A stretch of DNA of 64,000 nucleotides from Neobacillus cucumis (GCF_023715505.1 NZ_JAMBOH010000006.1:1-64000), one strand, 5' to 3'. Counted from the stretch's first letter, positions 26,192-39,779 are shown. Notes: generated from the letters alone by a model not told the origin. Translations and numbers: made by a program.

Positions 26192-27736
26192 TCAATGGGC
26201 AGCAGGGGCCATTGTTTCAATCCACACATCTTGTACACCCGGCCCAACCTCAATTTCTTCTGGAGAGCAATCTTGAATTTTAATAGAGTCAGCATGATTA
26301 ACACCGCCGTAAACCTTTATACAAGGCCCTCGATTTGTAAAATCCTTGATTGTCACCCTGCTCAAAATTACATTTCTAGCTCGATATTGCACCGCAATAA
26401 CCGGGTTGCCTTTAAAGTCATACTCGGGGCTGCCAACCACTGTAAATTGATTAATGGCCACATTTTTATACGCGGAAACGACTAATCCTCGTGGTGTTGA
26501 ATCCTTATATAAATCAGAGTATACCGGTGCAATCGCCGCCAGATTGGCAGCGATAATATTATGGGCGCTCCTCGATTCTGAATCGTTCAGTTTATGGCGG
26601 CCTATATGGCGGAAGTTAAAAGAACGATTATCATTGAGAGAAATATGGCCCATGATTATCACGTTGGACGCCGCAGAAGAATTCTGATGGGCCTTTATTT
26701 CAATTCCGCCAAAGCATCGGGCACTCGAATTATTCACTAAACAAACATTCCGCGAACCATCATCAATCTCAATTCCGTTTGAATTAGAGAAGCCCTGTTG
26801 ATGAGCACGACCGCTTGGGTCGCACATATGTGAATTAGAGATAAAAATATAATCGCTGTGGTGTGTGGTAATTCCATCGTCACCAAAACCGTAGCCAGTC
26901 ACATGATCAATCCAGACATATTTGCTGCCGCCGCGGGCCCGATATCCGTCACCGGCATAATTGTATAATGTTGAAGAAATATCAAAACAATGAAGCCCGG
27001 GGTTTATTCCTTCCACGTCTTTCACCCAGCCGTAAGTAACATTTGCATAGGTTAAACAGCTTGAATGGTTGCCCCATGTACTTGTCTTTTGAACATTACC
27101 GAGTCTTTCGACGTTCCAATCCAAACTTAACCCTTGGACAAAAAGGTGATGATTTCCTTTCCAATGATTAGCGTTTGTGATTAATCTAGTGCCCTTTGGG
27201 GCTTTGTCATGAAGTTTAATCGTGGTCGTGCCTGTACCCGAGCCGATAAGCCATGACCAATTCGGCAGTGTAATACCCTTCGTGACATAAATTCCAGGAG
27301 GAACGATTACTTTAACTTGTCCGTTACCAAGTGCCTTTTTAAATGCAGAGGTGCAATCTGTCTTTCCGTCGCCAACTGCACCATAATCCAATACATTTAT
27401 TTCTGTCTTAATGTTAGCTAGTAAACGCTTGTACTCCACATCAAGCTTGTCTTTCCAATCTGGAACGACATTTCCCTCATGGTCCAGTAATATTCGAGTG
27501 GGTTCCAACAGTCGAGTTCGCTCAGCAGTAAGATGAAAAACACCACCTTCAAGTTTTTTCAAGATAGAAAAAGAGTTGTTTACCTCGGGTTGAGGTATGG
27601 TTGAAATGTTCCGTGTTTGCTCAAATAGGGATTCGGTTTCTAGTATCAAATCTTTTATTGGTAGTCTGTTTCCCGTTATTTGCTCAATCAGCAATTTGTT
27701 CTGACGCGGATCATGGGATTTATCAAAATTTAGCAT
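26192..27736 (-). CDS. Right-handed beta-helix (pectate-lyase-3-like) protein
   Basis: 514 residues. A helical N-terminal segment (about residues 1-100) leads into INVLDYGAVGDGKTDCTSAF, the entry motif of pectate-lyase-superfamily beta-helices, and a long repetitive beta region (YVWIDHVTGYGFGDDGITTH, NSNGIEIDDGSRNVCLVNNS, IEIKAHQNSSAASNVIIMG). Acidic residues in GFGDDGIT and GIEIDDGS could be catalytic. There is no signal peptide, so it is cytoplasmic, spore-associated or released by lysis. Similar folds occur in polysaccharide depolymerases and phage tailspikes. ACGGAGTG before ATG 27736 fixes the start. It stands alone; substrate unknown. Confidence 0.72.
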   Translation of the reverse strand: MLNFDKSHDPRQNKLLIEQITGNRLPIKDLILETESLFEQTRNISTIPQPEVNNSFSILKKLEGGVFHLTAERTRLLEPTRILLDHEGNVVPDWKDKLDVEYKRLLANIKTEINVLDYGAVGDGKTDCTSAFKKALGNGQVKVIVPPGIYVTKGITLPNWSWLIGSGTGTTTIKLHDKAPKGTRLITNANHWKGNHHLFVQGLSLDWNVERLGNVQKTSTWGNHSSCLTYANVTYGWVKDVEGINPGLHCFDISSTLYNYAGDGYRARGGSKYVWIDHVTGYGFGDDGITTHHSDYIFISNSHMCDPSGRAHQQGFSNSNGIEIDDGSRNVCLVNNSSARCFGGIEIKAHQNSSAASNVIIMGHISLNDNRSFNFRHIGRHKLNDSESRSAHNIIAANLAAIAPVYSDLYKDSTPRGLVVSAYKNVAINQFTVVGSPEYDFKGNPVIAVQYRARNVILSRVTIKDFTNRGPCIKVYGGVNHADSIKIQDCSPEEIEVGPGVQDVWIETMAPAAH

Positions 27737-27934
27737 GGTCTTCACTCCGTAAAAGCTAATTAAGTGTAGTATACACTGGTCAGGCCTCAAAGTGAAAAAG
27801 CAAGGGTTCGTTAAAAGTGGGAATTTGAATTCTGAATCTTTTGTGAAGAACTAGTATGTTTGTAGGTAATAGGGAGTATTTGGTATACGATAAAGAGGAG
27901 AGATGAACCAAATATTAAGGGAGGGGCAATAAAC

Positions 27935-28813
27935 ATGAAAAACTACAGACCGATCAGCTTGTTGGTGGTATTAATATCTATATTTTCATTAGCCGCCACG
28001 ATATATGCTCTTGTTTCAAATCAAGATCAGGGTCGATATCAATTTGAGTCAATATTCGGTAAAAGTGTAGATATTTATGGAAAGGGGCTATATCAGCATG
28101 ATTCCGTATCAATGGCAACACAAGCCATCACCCAAGATTTTGTGACCTTATTTTTAGGTATTCCTTTGCTCATTATTTCACTTGTTCTAACGGGAAAGGG
28201 ATTGATAAAGGGGAGGCTGCTCCTCACAGGAACGCTCGGATACTTCTTATACACATATGCTTCTTATTCGTTTCTTTCCATGTATAACTCCATGTTCCTT
28301 GTTTATATCCTCATCATGTCAGCAAGTTTCTTTGCGTTTACACTATCCATGATGTCCTTTGATATTCCGATCTTACCACAATTATTTAAGGAGGCACTTC
28401 CTATTAAATTCATTAGCGGCTTCTTAATTGTTGTTTCGACTGTGTTTGGGATGATGTGGCTCGGAAAAGTCGTACTGCCGATGATTCTCCACATTGTACC
28501 GGATGGACTTGAACATTACACAACACTTGTCATACAAGCACTTGACCTTGGCTTTGTTGTACCGGTTGGCTTCTTAGCGGCTATTTTACTCTTCAGACGA
28601 AGACCATTCGGCTATCTTCTTGCAGCCGTGATTACCCTTAAAGATGTAACACTACTAACTGCCCTTTCCGCCATGGTCATTCTACAATTCTCAACAGGTG
28701 TCCAAATAAGCCCTGTCTTAATCATCATCGTCCTCCTCATTAACATCGTATTCCTCTACACCATGGTTCTCATCTTGAAAAACGTAAAAGATGTGTCAGG
28801 CACCATTAAGTGA
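27935..28813 (+). CDS. Eight-helix integral membrane protein of unknown function
   Basis: 292 residues with eight hydrophobic helices (for example SLLVVLISIFSLAATIYALV; FLGIPLLIISLVLTG; FISGFLIVVSTVFGMMWLGK; IIIVLLINIVFLYTMVLILK). The first extracytoplasmic loop (SNQDQGRYQFESIFGKSVDI) is about 40 residues. No signature I recognise. GGGAGGGG precedes ATG 27935. The last codons coincide with the dispersed near-palindrome GTGTCAGGCAC, so the natural C-terminus may have been altered by that repeat. Confidence 0.65.
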   Translation: MKNYRPISLLVVLISIFSLAATIYALVSNQDQGRYQFESIFGKSVDIYGKGLYQHDSVSMATQAITQDFVTLFLGIPLLIISLVLTGKGLIKGRLLLTGTLGYFLYTYASYSFLSMYNSMFLVYILIMSASFFAFTLSMMSFDIPILPQLFKEALPIKFISGFLIVVSTVFGMMWLGKVVLPMILHIVPDGLEHYTTLVIQALDLGFVVPVGFLAAILLFRRRPFGYLLAAVITLKDVTLLTALSAMVILQFSTGVQISPVLIIIVLLINIVFLYTMVLILKNVKDVSGTIK

Positions 28814-28836
28814 ATTATGATAGTGAAAATAGTAAA

Positions 28837-28867
28837 AAGCCAAGTTATCAATATCTAAACTTGGCTT
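28837..28867 (-). terminator. Hairpin downstream of the membrane protein (T run on minus strand)
   Basis: AAGCCAAGTT and AACTTGGCTT arms. The U-tract is on the minus strand, where no gene precedes it, so it may serve as a weak bidirectional terminator. Confidence 0.5.
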
Positions 28868-29043
28868 AGTAGTAAGAGAATTCGTTCAATTCATGATGGA
28901 TAGGATCTAATTTATTCTTCTTTTGAAAAAAAGAGAACCCTTACATAAATGAACGGTAATTTTGAACATTTATTTACATTTTTGTCAAAAGGATAAATGA
29001 AATGATAATGAAAAATAATAACTAATGTTCGGAGGTGGAAGTG

Positions 29044-29358
29044 ATGGAACAGAAGGATTATCAAAAAATTTACGAAGAGTATAAGGCACAAGGTGAACAG
29101 CAGGCACAAGTTGAAGCAAATCAAGGGATTAGCTCAGGAAAAGAGGAATTTGTTGCAGTTAGAAAAAATGATGATGGCGACATCATCGCGTTCAGAACTA
29201 GTTCTGGGCGGGAATTAGATTATCTAACCGCTTTAAATGAAGCGAAGGCAGGCAAACTCGCCCATGTAGATGTTTTTCATAAATATGGCCGGGACATCAT
29301 TCGGAGTGAACCAGACGGCATTAAGGAGAACAATCTGGATCAACTGCCAGAATTTTAA
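29044..29358 (+). CDS. DUF3892 domain protein
   Basis: 104 residues. The core FVAVRKNDDGDIIAFRTSSG, RELDYLTALNEAKAGKLAHV is DUF3892, a small fold found in many firmicutes with unknown function; a Gln-rich acidic helix precedes it. GGAGG at 29031-29035 selects ATG 29044. It converges on leuD with a shared terminator. Confidence 0.78.
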   Translation: MEQKDYQKIYEEYKAQGEQQAQVEANQGISSGKEEFVAVRKNDDGDIIAFRTSSGRELDYLTALNEAKAGKLAHVDVFHKYGRDIIRSEPDGIKENNLDQLPEF

Positions 29359-29365
29359 TTGCAGA

Positions 29366-29398
29366 AAAAATGCGCTAGGGCAATGCCCAGCGCATTTT
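29366..29398. terminator. Bidirectional terminator, DUF3892 gene and ilv-leu operon
   Basis: AAAATGCGCTAGGGC and GCCCAGCGCATTTT form a long GC-rich hairpin with A/T runs on both sides; it closes the leu operon on the minus strand. Confidence 0.85.
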
Positions 29399-29981
29399 AT
29401 TTGCTTGCAGCTTCATATTGATTAATTTTATCCTGGTATGTTAAAGTGACGCCAATTTCATCCCAGCCATTAAGCAGCATTTGCTTAGGGTATGGAGCGA
29501 TATCGAATGAAAGTTCAAAACCTTCATTGTCGTATACTTTCTGTTCCTCAAGGTCAACTGTTAATGTGTATTCTGTGGACTCAGCCTTTTTAATAATTGT
29601 CTGAACCTGATCCTCACTAGCTACAATCGCGAGTATACCATTTTTTACACAGTTGTTTTTAAAAATATCGGCATAGCTTGGAGCAATAATGACTTTAAAG
29701 CCGAAATCCTGAACTGCCCATGGGGCATGCTCACGAGAAGAGCCACAGCCAAAATTTTCGCCGGCAACTATGATGGATGCGCCTTTATACTTCGGCTCAT
29801 TCAATGAAAAATCAGGACGAGGATTCCCGTTGTCATCAAAACGCCAGTTATAAAATAAAAATTGGCCGAAACCACTGCGTTCAATCCGTTTCAAAAACTG
29901 CTTTGGGATAATCTGGTCAGTATCAATATTGGAACGGTTTAATGGATAAACAAGGCCTTGATGTAAGCGTAACGGTTCCAT
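29397..29981 (-). CDS. leuD: 3-isopropylmalate dehydratase small subunit
   Basis: 194 residues. NRSNIDTDQIIPKQFLKRIE, GASIIVAGENFGCGSSREHA and PWAVQDFGFKVIIAPSYADI are the swivelling aconitase-like domain of LeuD. Together with LeuC it isomerises 2- to 3-isopropylmalate. One base separates it from leuC, and it is the last gene of the operon. Confidence 0.96.
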   Translation of the reverse strand: MEPLRLHQGLVYPLNRSNIDTDQIIPKQFLKRIERSGFGQFLFYNWRFDDNGNPRPDFSLNEPKYKGASIIVAGENFGCGSSREHAPWAVQDFGFKVIIAPSYADIFKNNCVKNGILAIVASEDQVQTIIKKAESTEYTLTVDLEEQKVYDNEGFELSFDIAPYPKQMLLNGWDEIGVTLTYQDKINQYEAASK

Positions 29982-29982
29982 T

Positions 29983-31401
29983 TTAAATTACCTCCTGTGC
30001 AGTAAATTGACGGACATCAACAAAATGACCAGCTACAGCAGCAGCTGCTGCCATTTCTGGACTTACAAGGTGGGTGCGGGCACCATTTCCTTGGCGTCCT
30101 TCGAAGTTTCGGTTAGAAGTAGAAGCACAGCGTCCGCCTGGAGGAACAATATCATCATTCATTGCAAGACACATACTGCAGCCTGCTTCACGCCATTCAA
30201 AACCAGCTTCAATAAACACTTGATCAATGCCCTCTTTTTCAGCGGCAAGTTTAATACTAAATGAACCTGGAACAACAATCGCTTTAACACCAGGATTCAC
30301 TTTGCGGCCGCGAATTACTTCAGCGGCTTTACGTAAATCGCTCAATCTTGAGTTCGTACAGGAACCAATAAATACATGATCGATCGCTACACTTGAAAGA
30401 GGCTGTCCAGCTTCAAGACCCATATATTCAAGGGCACGCTTGATTTCGTCTTTTTCATTTGGTTTGTCGGTACCATCGGGGCTTGGTACGTTTGCTGTAA
30501 CCGGTATACACATGCCTGGGTTCGTTCCCCATGTTACCTGTGGTTCAACTTCAGCTGCATCAATTTCAACTACAGCATCATAAACTGCACCTTCATCTGT
30601 TGCAAGAGCACGCCATTTTTCTACAGCTTTCTCAAACTCTTCACCTTGTGGAGCATGTCTCCGGCCGCGTAGGTATTCAAAAGTGGTTTCATCTGGAGTA
30701 ATTAATCCTGCTCTAGCACCAGCCTCAATCGACATGTTGCAGACCGTCATGCGCTCATCCATGGAAAGGGCTCGGATTGCTTCACCAGTATATTCAATAA
30801 CGTAACCAGTACCAAACTGAACACCAAATTTACCGATAATCGCAAGGATTAAATCTTTTGCAGTAACGCCTGTCCCAAGTTTTCCATTAACCTTTACATT
30901 AAGGGTTTTTGGTTTGGCTTGCCAAAGGGTTTGTGTGGCAAGAACATGTTCAACTTCGCTTGTTCCAATACCAAAGGCCAGGGCACCAAATGCACCGTGT
31001 GTAGAGGTATGGCTGTCGCCGCAAACAATGGTTTTACCCGGTTGTGTAAGTCCAAGCTCAGGTCCGATAACATGGACGATTCCGTTATCTGGATGATGAA
31101 TGTCAGCAAGGGTTACTCCGAATTCCTGACAATTTTTTTGTAATGTATCGATTTGATTTTTCGAAACAGGATCGTTAATAGTCAGCCTCTGGCGGGTGGG
31201 TACGTTATGATCCATTGTGGCAAACGTCAGGTCAGGTCGGCGTACCTTGCGCCCGTTGATTCGTAAGCCCTCAAACGCTTGAGGGGAAGTTACTTCATGA
31301 ACAAGATGTAAATCAATATATAGTAAATCTGGTTTTCCTTCTTCTTGATGAACAACATGTTGTTCCCAAATTTTTTGGATAATCGTTTTTGGTGTTTTCA
31401 T
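29983..31401 (-). CDS. leuC: 3-isopropylmalate dehydratase large subunit
   Basis: 472 residues, standard length. The 4Fe-4S cysteines appear in [20 protein letters not shown] and [33 protein letters not shown] and [20 protein letters not shown] are substrate-binding motifs. GAGGAAGTG before ATG 31401 fixes the start, five codons inside the open frame. The gap of about 90 bp to leuB holds no obvious terminator. Confidence 0.96.
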   Translation of the reverse strand: MKTPKTIIQKIWEQHVVHQEEGKPDLLYIDLHLVHEVTSPQAFEGLRINGRKVRRPDLTFATMDHNVPTRQRLTINDPVSKNQIDTLQKNCQEFGVTLADIHHPDNGIVHVIGPELGLTQPGKTIVCGDSHTSTHGAFGALAFGIGTSEVEHVLATQTLWQAKPKTLNVKVNGKLGTGVTAKDLILAIIGKFGVQFGTGYVIEYTGEAIRALSMDERMTVCNMSIEAGARAGLITPDETTFEYLRGRRHAPQGEEFEKAVEKWRALATDEGAVYDAVVEIDAAEVEPQVTWGTNPGMCIPVTANVPSPDGTDKPNEKDEIKRALEYMGLEAGQPLSSVAIDHVFIGSCTNSRLSDLRKAAEVIRGRKVNPGVKAIVVPGSFSIKLAAEKEGIDQVFIEAGFEWREAGCSMCLAMNDDIVPPGGRCASTSNRNFEGRQGNGARTHLVSPEMAAAAAVAGHFVDVRQFTAQEVI

Positions 31402-31493
31402 AGCACACTTCCTCACTATAAGAGATTTATAGTTTTTCTGGATAGAAAAATTGCGGGTAAACCATTAACCAACTGGTTTACCCTGCAAATGAA

Positions 31494-32600
31494 TTAATAA
31501 TAACAGCTCGCGATGCATTTGGATGCATGCTGGGATTTGATATAATCAACAATCAATTTTGTCATTTCTGCGGTTCCTACTTGGCGTCCTTCTGAGATTT
31601 GGAGGTCACCTGTATGGAATCCAGAATCGAGAACCGACTGTACGGCATCTTCAATGACTTTTGCTTCGTTATTTAAATCAAATGAATATCTCAGCATCAT
31701 GGCAGCTGATAAAATCATGGCAGCTGGATTGGCAATCCCTTTACCCGCAATGTCAGGTGCGGACCCGTGAACTGGTTCGTACAGACCAACACCGTCTTCA
31801 CGCAGGCTGGCAGAAGGGAGCATACCAATCGAGCCCGTTAAAACGGAAGCTTCGTCACTTAAAATATCGCCGAAAAGATTTTCTGTCACAATAACATCAA
31901 ACTGTGTTGGGTTCGTGATTAATTTCATTGCGGCAGCATCAACTAACAAATGTTCTACCACAACATCAGGGTAATGAGCTTTTTTCTCTTCAACTACTTC
32001 ACGCCACATCTTGCTTGATTCAAGGACATTGGCCTTATCAACAGAAGTTAGGTGACCCGAGCGCTGCTGGGCAGCTTGGAAGCCTTTATCTACGATTCTT
32101 TCAATTTCCTTACGTGTATAAGAAAGTGTGTCGACTACAGCATTACCATTATCACGGCGTTCGCTTGGTGTACCGAAATAAAGCCCGCCCGTTAATTCAC
32201 GTACAATGAGGAGGTCGCTACCTGACACTACTTCTTCCTTTAGTGGAGAGGCATGGAGGAGGTTCTTAAATCCCTTAATAGGCCTTAAATTTGCATACAA
32301 ATCCAGTGCTTTTCGGATACCGAGCAAGCCACGTTCTGGACGAAGATGGGAAGGGTTTTGATCCCATTTTGGTCCACCCACGGCACCAAGTAAAACAGCA
32401 TCTGCTTGTTTGCAGGCATCTACCGTTGAATCCGGAAGGGGAGTGCCGTACTGATCGATGGCTGCTCCTCCGATTTCATGGGTTTCAAAGCTAAAACTAT
32501 GATTATATTCTTCCGCAATAGCTTGTAAGACATCTTTTGCGGAGTTGATAACTTCCTTGCCAATTCCATCACCGGGAAGTAAGACAATATGTTTTTTCAC
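31494..32600 (-). CDS. leuB: 3-isopropylmalate dehydrogenase
   Basis: 368 residues. VLLPGDGIGKEVINSAKDVL, RPERGLLGIRKALDLYANLR, DLLIVRELTGGLYFG and EPVHGSAPDIAGKGIANPAA are diagnostic. It oxidatively decarboxylates 3-isopropylmalate with NAD+. AAGGAGG with nine-base spacing selects GTG 32600; the TTG at 32609 directly abuts the ribosome site. The extreme C-terminus (QHASKCIASCYY) is unusually Cys-containing and probably unstructured. Confidence 0.95.
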   Translation of the reverse strand: MKKHIVLLPGDGIGKEVINSAKDVLQAIAEEYNHSFSFETHEIGGAAIDQYGTPLPDSTVDACKQADAVLLGAVGGPKWDQNPSHLRPERGLLGIRKALDLYANLRPIKGFKNLLHASPLKEEVVSGSDLLIVRELTGGLYFGTPSERRDNGNAVVDTLSYTRKEIERIVDKGFQAAQQRSGHLTSVDKANVLESSKMWREVVEEKKAHYPDVVVEHLLVDAAAMKLITNPTQFDVIVTENLFGDILSDEASVLTGSIGMLPSASLREDGVGLYEPVHGSAPDIAGKGIANPAAMILSAAMMLRYSFDLNNEAKVIEDAVQSVLDSGFHTGDLQISEGRQVGTAEMTKLIVDYIKSQHASKCIASCYY

Positions 32601-32675
32601 TAGAAGCAACCTCCTTATTTTTGTGTTTTAAGAGAGGGCGCCTATGTAGACGCCTAATTTTTATATAAGATTCTT

Positions 32676-35244
<2,569 letters not shown>

Positions 35245-35264
35245 TCATCCTCTCAGATATATTG

Positions 35265-35786
35265 TTATTTTAAAAGTGAATATGTTGCTAGATCGTTTAC
35301 TTGTGGCTGGTGCCCACGCTGGAGGGCAGTCAGACCGGTTCTTGCAATTTCTTTAATGCCGTAGGGGCGAAGCATTTCAATCAAGGCATCAATTTTATCA
35401 GGACGTCCTGTAATTTGGACGGCGAGACTGTCTTTGCTTACATCAATAATTAAGGCACGGAACGGATCAATAATCCCGTTGATTTCACTGCGCAACTGGC
35501 TGTTAGATGCTACTTTTATTAGGGCAAGTTCTCTTGCGACAATTGCTTTATCAGTAATATCGGATACCTTTAAAACATCAATTTGCTTGTTTAATTGTTT
35601 TGTTACCTGTTCAAGACGCTGTTCGTCTTCAACTTCAACTACCAATGTCATTTTTGAAATTCCCTCGGTTTCAGAAGGGCCAACCGAAATACTTTCAATA
35701 TTGAACTGGCGTCTTTGCAGGAGCCCGGTTACGCGGTTTAGGACACCGCTTCGGTCTTGAACGGTTGCTGTTATGATCCGTTTCAT
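35265..35786 (-). CDS. ilvH: Acetolactate synthase regulatory subunit
   Basis: 173 residues. The ACT domain is at 4-75 ([40 protein letters not shown]), followed by the C-terminal ALS_ss_C domain ([20 protein letters not shown]). It binds valine and stimulates the catalytic subunit. It overlaps ilvB by 4 bp, indicating coupled translation. Confidence 0.95.
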   Translation of the reverse strand: MKRIITATVQDRSGVLNRVTGLLQRRQFNIESISVGPSETEGISKMTLVVEVEDEQRLEQVTKQLNKQIDVLKVSDITDKAIVARELALIKVASNSQLRSEINGIIDPFRALIIDVSKDSLAVQITGRPDKIDALIEMLRPYGIKEIARTGLTALQRGHQPQVNDLATYSLLK

Positions 35787-37510
35787 GGTTTCACCCCCAA
35801 CATTTCATGAATTCCTTTACCAGGGGCAATCATCGGGAATACTTTTTCTTGCTGAAGGACACGGCAATCAACTAATACCGGACCATTATGGGCAAATACT
35901 TCCGGTAAAACCGTGATCAGTTCTTCCTGATTGTTAACCCGATAACCCTTAATTGAATAGCTGTCAGCAAGTTTGACAAAATCAGGCTGTGTATGAAGAA
36001 TCGATTCTGAAATACGATTTCCATGTAAGAGTTCCTGCCATTGGCGAACCATACCTAGGGCGCCGTTGTTGACAATAATAATTTTTACCGGAAGGTTTCT
36101 TTCATATATAATCGACAATTCCTGAAGTGTCATTTGGAAGCCGCCATCCCCAACAATTGCTACAACGGTACTATCTGGTTCGGCGATTTGTGCGCCAATT
36201 GCGGCAGGGAAACCAAAGCCCATTGTTCCAAGTCCACCAGAGGTAATCCAGCGATGTGGCTGCTTAAAGGTGTAATATTGTGCTGCCCACATTTGGTGCT
36301 GCCCAACATCAGTTGCAACGATGGCGTCACCCTTAGTAACTTTATGGACTGCTTCGATTACCCATTGCGGACACATTCCGTTTGGATCATGTTTATACCA
36401 AAGCGGATACTCCTGTTTGTTCTGGCTCAGTTTTTCCAGCCATTCAGCAGCTTTAGGTGATTCAATTTCCTGATTAAGCAGTTCGCTAAGTGCCTCTTTC
36501 GTATCAGAAACGATTGGGAGATGTGTTGGAACATTTTTACCAATTTCAGCAGGATCGATATCGATATGGGCAACCTTCGCAAATGGGGCGAAGTGTTTAA
36601 GATTTCCTGTTAGCCTGTCATCGAATCGGGCACCAAAGTTGATAAGCAGATCACATTCGTAAATCGCCATGTTTGCTGCATAGGTTCCGTGCATTCCACC
36701 CATTCCTAACGAAAGGGGATTATCTGCAGGAAAGGTACCAAGTCCAAGTAAGGTAGTGACTACTGGGATTTGGTGTTTTTCCGCAAAAGCAGTTAATTCA
36801 GCGGATGCTTTTCCATGAAGGACACCGGCGCCCGAAAGAATTAATGGCTTGATAGCTTTTGAAATCGATTCGGCAAGCTTTTTAATTTGTAATGGATTTG
36901 GCTTGGTTGTTGGCTGATATCCAGGTAAATTAATGCTTGCTTCCTCAAATTCCTGGGTTAAAAATCCAGCTGAGATATCTTTCGGGACATCCACTACGAC
37001 TGGTCCTGGCCGCCCTGTAGAAGCAATATGAAAAGCTTCTTTGACGATGCGCGGTAAGTCCTCAACGGATTGGACCTGAAAGTTATGTTTGGTAATTGGT
37101 GTCGTGATCGCCATAATATCTGCTTCTTGGAAGGCGTCTGTTCCGATGATGTTTCGTGCAACCTGCCCAGTGAAAACGACAAGCGGCAGGGAATCCATCA
37201 TTGCATCCGTTATGCCTGTAACAAGGTTGGTTGCTCCAGGTCCTGAGGTAGCAATGACCACTCCAGGTTTGCCTGTAACGCGGGCATAACCTTCGGCTGC
37301 ATGAATCATTCCTTGTTCATGTCGGAAGAGAATATGCTCGATTGTTCCTTTGGCACGGTATATGGCGTCGTAAATTGGAAGAACGGCACCACCAGGATAT
37401 CCAAACAGTGTTTCTACACCTTCTTTTTTCAGTAAGTCGATGAGAAGGTCTGCACCGGTTCTCGGTTCTGTAGTTGTTTGGACCTCAAGCTTTTTTGCTT
37501 CTACTTTCAC
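35783..37510 (-). CDS. ilvB: Acetolactate synthase catalytic subunit
   Basis: 575 residues of the thiamine-diphosphate family. [38 protein letters not shown] (catalytic glutamate) and the ThDP/Mg motif [14 protein letters not shown] are clear. It condenses pyruvate to acetolactate or with 2-oxobutyrate. It is first structural gene downstream of the T-box leader; AAGGAGGG precedes its ATG. Confidence 0.96.
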   Translation of the reverse strand: MKVEAKKLEVQTTTEPRTGADLLIDLLKKEGVETLFGYPGGAVLPIYDAIYRAKGTIEHILFRHEQGMIHAAEGYARVTGKPGVVIATSGPGATNLVTGITDAMMDSLPLVVFTGQVARNIIGTDAFQEADIMAITTPITKHNFQVQSVEDLPRIVKEAFHIASTGRPGPVVVDVPKDISAGFLTQEFEEASINLPGYQPTTKPNPLQIKKLAESISKAIKPLILSGAGVLHGKASAELTAFAEKHQIPVVTTLLGLGTFPADNPLSLGMGGMHGTYAANMAIYECDLLINFGARFDDRLTGNLKHFAPFAKVAHIDIDPAEIGKNVPTHLPIVSDTKEALSELLNQEIESPKAAEWLEKLSQNKQEYPLWYKHDPNGMCPQWVIEAVHKVTKGDAIVATDVGQHQMWAAQYYTFKQPHRWITSGGLGTMGFGFPAAIGAQIAEPDSTVVAIVGDGGFQMTLQELSIIYERNLPVKIIIVNNGALGMVRQWQELLHGNRISESILHTQPDFVKLADSYSIKGYRVNNQEELITVLPEVFAHNGPVLVDCRVLQQEKVFPMIAPGKGIHEMLGVKP

Positions 37511-37673
37511 GTCATAATCCCTCCTTAAAGGTATAAATTGAATGTAGATATCGAAAAATAATGAATTTTTAAGTAAATGTCGTTTTTTGTATTATAATAT
37601 AGAAATTTGTAAATAAACAGATAATTTTATTAATAAAATGTTGGAATTTTACAACAAATCTTTATACACAGTC

Positions 37674-37985
37674 AAAAAGGCCCATTCTCCACGAATTAAC
37701 TGCAAAAACCAAAACATAAGCAGAATAATCGGGGAGAAAAGGCCTTTCATTTTCTCGGTACCACCCGTTTTTTTACAGTATCCTTACGAATACTGCCTTA
37801 GGAAGCGACAACTAATTAGAACGCTTCTTTTGGTAACAGGTGCTTTAAAAATAACACCTGATTGAGCCTACTTTATAAAACATTTCAGCCCAACACTCAG
37901 GGATGATGTCAGAATAAGTTGTATTACTGGGCTTCCAGCAACCCCAGCTCTCTGAAAATACAAGATCTTATTCCTTTATTCCCGT
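37674..37985 (-). promoter_or_regulatory. T-box leader of the ilv-leu operon, candidate isoleucine specifier AUC
   Basis: On the minus strand the T-box sequence GGGTGGTACCG (37766-37756) is followed by a terminator with arms AAGGCC...TTCTCC and GGAGAA...GGCCTTTTT (37747-37674). Stem I has GGGAATAAAGGAATAAG paired with CTTATTC...CCC, leaving an internal loop whose 3' side reads TGACATCAT. The in-loop codon ATC followed by A is the likely specifier. Uncharged tRNA-Ile would stabilise the antiterminator and switch on ilvBHC-leuABCD. Confidence 0.88.
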
Positions 37986-38108
37986 CATCGATTTAACTAT
38001 TATTTTGTCAAATAACCATCATTGTCATTTTTAGTACCTTATCTTCCTTAGGGAAGGGGAGGGGTACTACGATTCCCGTGCTTTAGCTTCGGCAATCATG
38101 CCGTTATT
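37986..38108. other. Gap between ilvD and the T-box leader
   Basis: It contains a minus-strand TTGACA (in GGTTATTTGACAAAATAATA) that could be the -35 of the T-box transcript, but no convincing -10 at standard spacing. No clear terminator of ilvD was seen, so some read-through into the operon is possible. Confidence 0.3.
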
Positions 38109-39779
38109 TTATATCTTCATTATGCCGCCAGTATTAGCAGAAGTAACAAGCTTAGCATATTTTGCTAGATAACCAGTTTTAATTTTTGGTTCTGGTTTAA
38201 CCCATGCCTTGCGTCTTTCAGCTAACACTTCATCATCAACAACTAGTTCAATCGAACGTGCTTCTAAATCAATTAAAATCTTGTCGCCATTTTCAACGAG
38301 GGCAATCGGTCCGCCTTCTGCAGCTTCTGGTGAGATATGACCAATCGAAATTCCACGGCTTGCACCCGAGAATCGGCCGTCCGTGATAAGCGCAACTTCT
38401 TTACCTAGTCCACGTCCCATTATAGCGGATGTAGGAGCAAGCATTTCTGGCATTCCTGGTCCGCCTTTAGGTCCTTCATAGCGGATTACCACTACGTGGC
38501 CAGCTTTGACGGTGCCGTTATTAATGTTTTCTTGTGCTTCTTCTTGAGAATCAAACACGATGGCTTCTCCTAAGAAGGTCTTAATAGAAGGATCAACTGC
38601 ACCAACCTTGATGACGGCACCATCAGGAGCAATGTTTCCATATAGGATGGATAGTCCACCAACTGGGCTATATGGATTGTCTTTAGTCCGAATGACCGCC
38701 TCATTTGTGATTGTTGCTTCCTTCACATTTTCATGAAGAGTTTTTCCTGTAATGGTTAGGCAATTATCATGTAATGCGCCTTCTACTTTATAAAGCTCAT
38801 TGATGATTGCACTTACACCGCCGGCACGATGAACATCGTCCATAGAATAATCAGATGCTGGCATAATCTTTGCAAGATAAGGGACTCTTTCAGCGATTTT
38901 GTTAATTTCGCGAAGATCGTAATCAATCCCTGCTTCATGAGCGATGGCTAATGTGTGTAACACCGTATTAGTGGAGCCGCCCATTGCCATATCTAGTGCA
39001 AAGGCATTATCAATGGCTTCTCTTGTAATGATGTCACGTGGTTTAATATCATTTTTAATTAATTCAATAAGATGTCTAGCGGCTTGCTTAATTAGTTGGT
39101 GTCTTTCTTCTGAAGTAGCAACCATCGTTCCGTTACCAGGAACGGTCATTCCTAAAACTTCCATTAAACAGTTCATTGAGTTTGCTGTGAACATTCCGGA
39201 ACATGAGCCGCAAGTAGGGCAGGCATTTGTTTCAATCTCAAGTAACTGCTGCTGGCTAATTGTGCCGTTGTGGTAGGCACCAACACCTTCAAAAACTGAA
39301 GTTAGGGAAAGATTTTTTCCTGTTGATGGTGAAACACCAGCCTCCATTGGACCGCCTGATACAAAAACAGATGGTACGTTCGTTCTTGCGGCAGCCATTA
39401 ACATCCCTGGTGTGATTTTGTCACAGTTTGGAATGTAAAAAACACCGTCAAACCAGTGTGCGTTGATTACAGTTTCAGCACTGTCCGCGATAATTTCACG
39501 GCTTGGAAGGGAGTAGCGCATGCCAATATGTCCCATTGCAATTCCGTCATCGACGCCGATTGTATTAAATTCAAAAGGAATACCTCCAGCTTCACGGATC
39601 GCTTCTTTCACTATTTCACCGAAATGATTAAGGTGTTTATGTCCTGGGATAATGTCAATATACGAGTTACACACTCCAATAAATGGCTTTTCAAGGTCAC
39701 TCGTTTTTACCCCGGTTGCATATAATAGACTGCGGTGGGGAGCACGATCAATTCCCTTTTTAATCATATCGCTTCGCAT
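38109..39779 (-). CDS. ilvD: Dihydroxy-acid dehydratase
   Basis: 556 residues. Iron-sulfur ligands lie in [19 protein letters not shown] and [38 protein letters not shown] and [20 protein letters not shown] are family blocks. TTAGGAGC before ATG 39779 sets the start, 18 codons inside the open frame. It lies upstream of the T-box and is a separate transcription unit on the same strand, providing the step after IlvC. Confidence 0.96.
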   Translation of the reverse strand: MRSDMIKKGIDRAPHRSLLYATGVKTSDLEKPFIGVCNSYIDIIPGHKHLNHFGEIVKEAIREAGGIPFEFNTIGVDDGIAMGHIGMRYSLPSREIIADSAETVINAHWFDGVFYIPNCDKITPGMLMAAARTNVPSVFVSGGPMEAGVSPSTGKNLSLTSVFEGVGAYHNGTISQQQLLEIETNACPTCGSCSGMFTANSMNCLMEVLGMTVPGNGTMVATSEERHQLIKQAARHLIELIKNDIKPRDIITREAIDNAFALDMAMGGSTNTVLHTLAIAHEAGIDYDLREINKIAERVPYLAKIMPASDYSMDDVHRAGGVSAIINELYKVEGALHDNCLTITGKTLHENVKEATITNEAVIRTKDNPYSPVGGLSILYGNIAPDGAVIKVGAVDPSIKTFLGEAIVFDSQEEAQENINNGTVKAGHVVVIRYEGPKGGPGMPEMLAPTSAIMGRGLGKEVALITDGRFSGASRGISIGHISPEAAEGGPIALVENGDKILIDLEARSIELVVDDEVLAERRKAWVKPEPKIKTGYLAKYAKLVTSANTGGIMKI

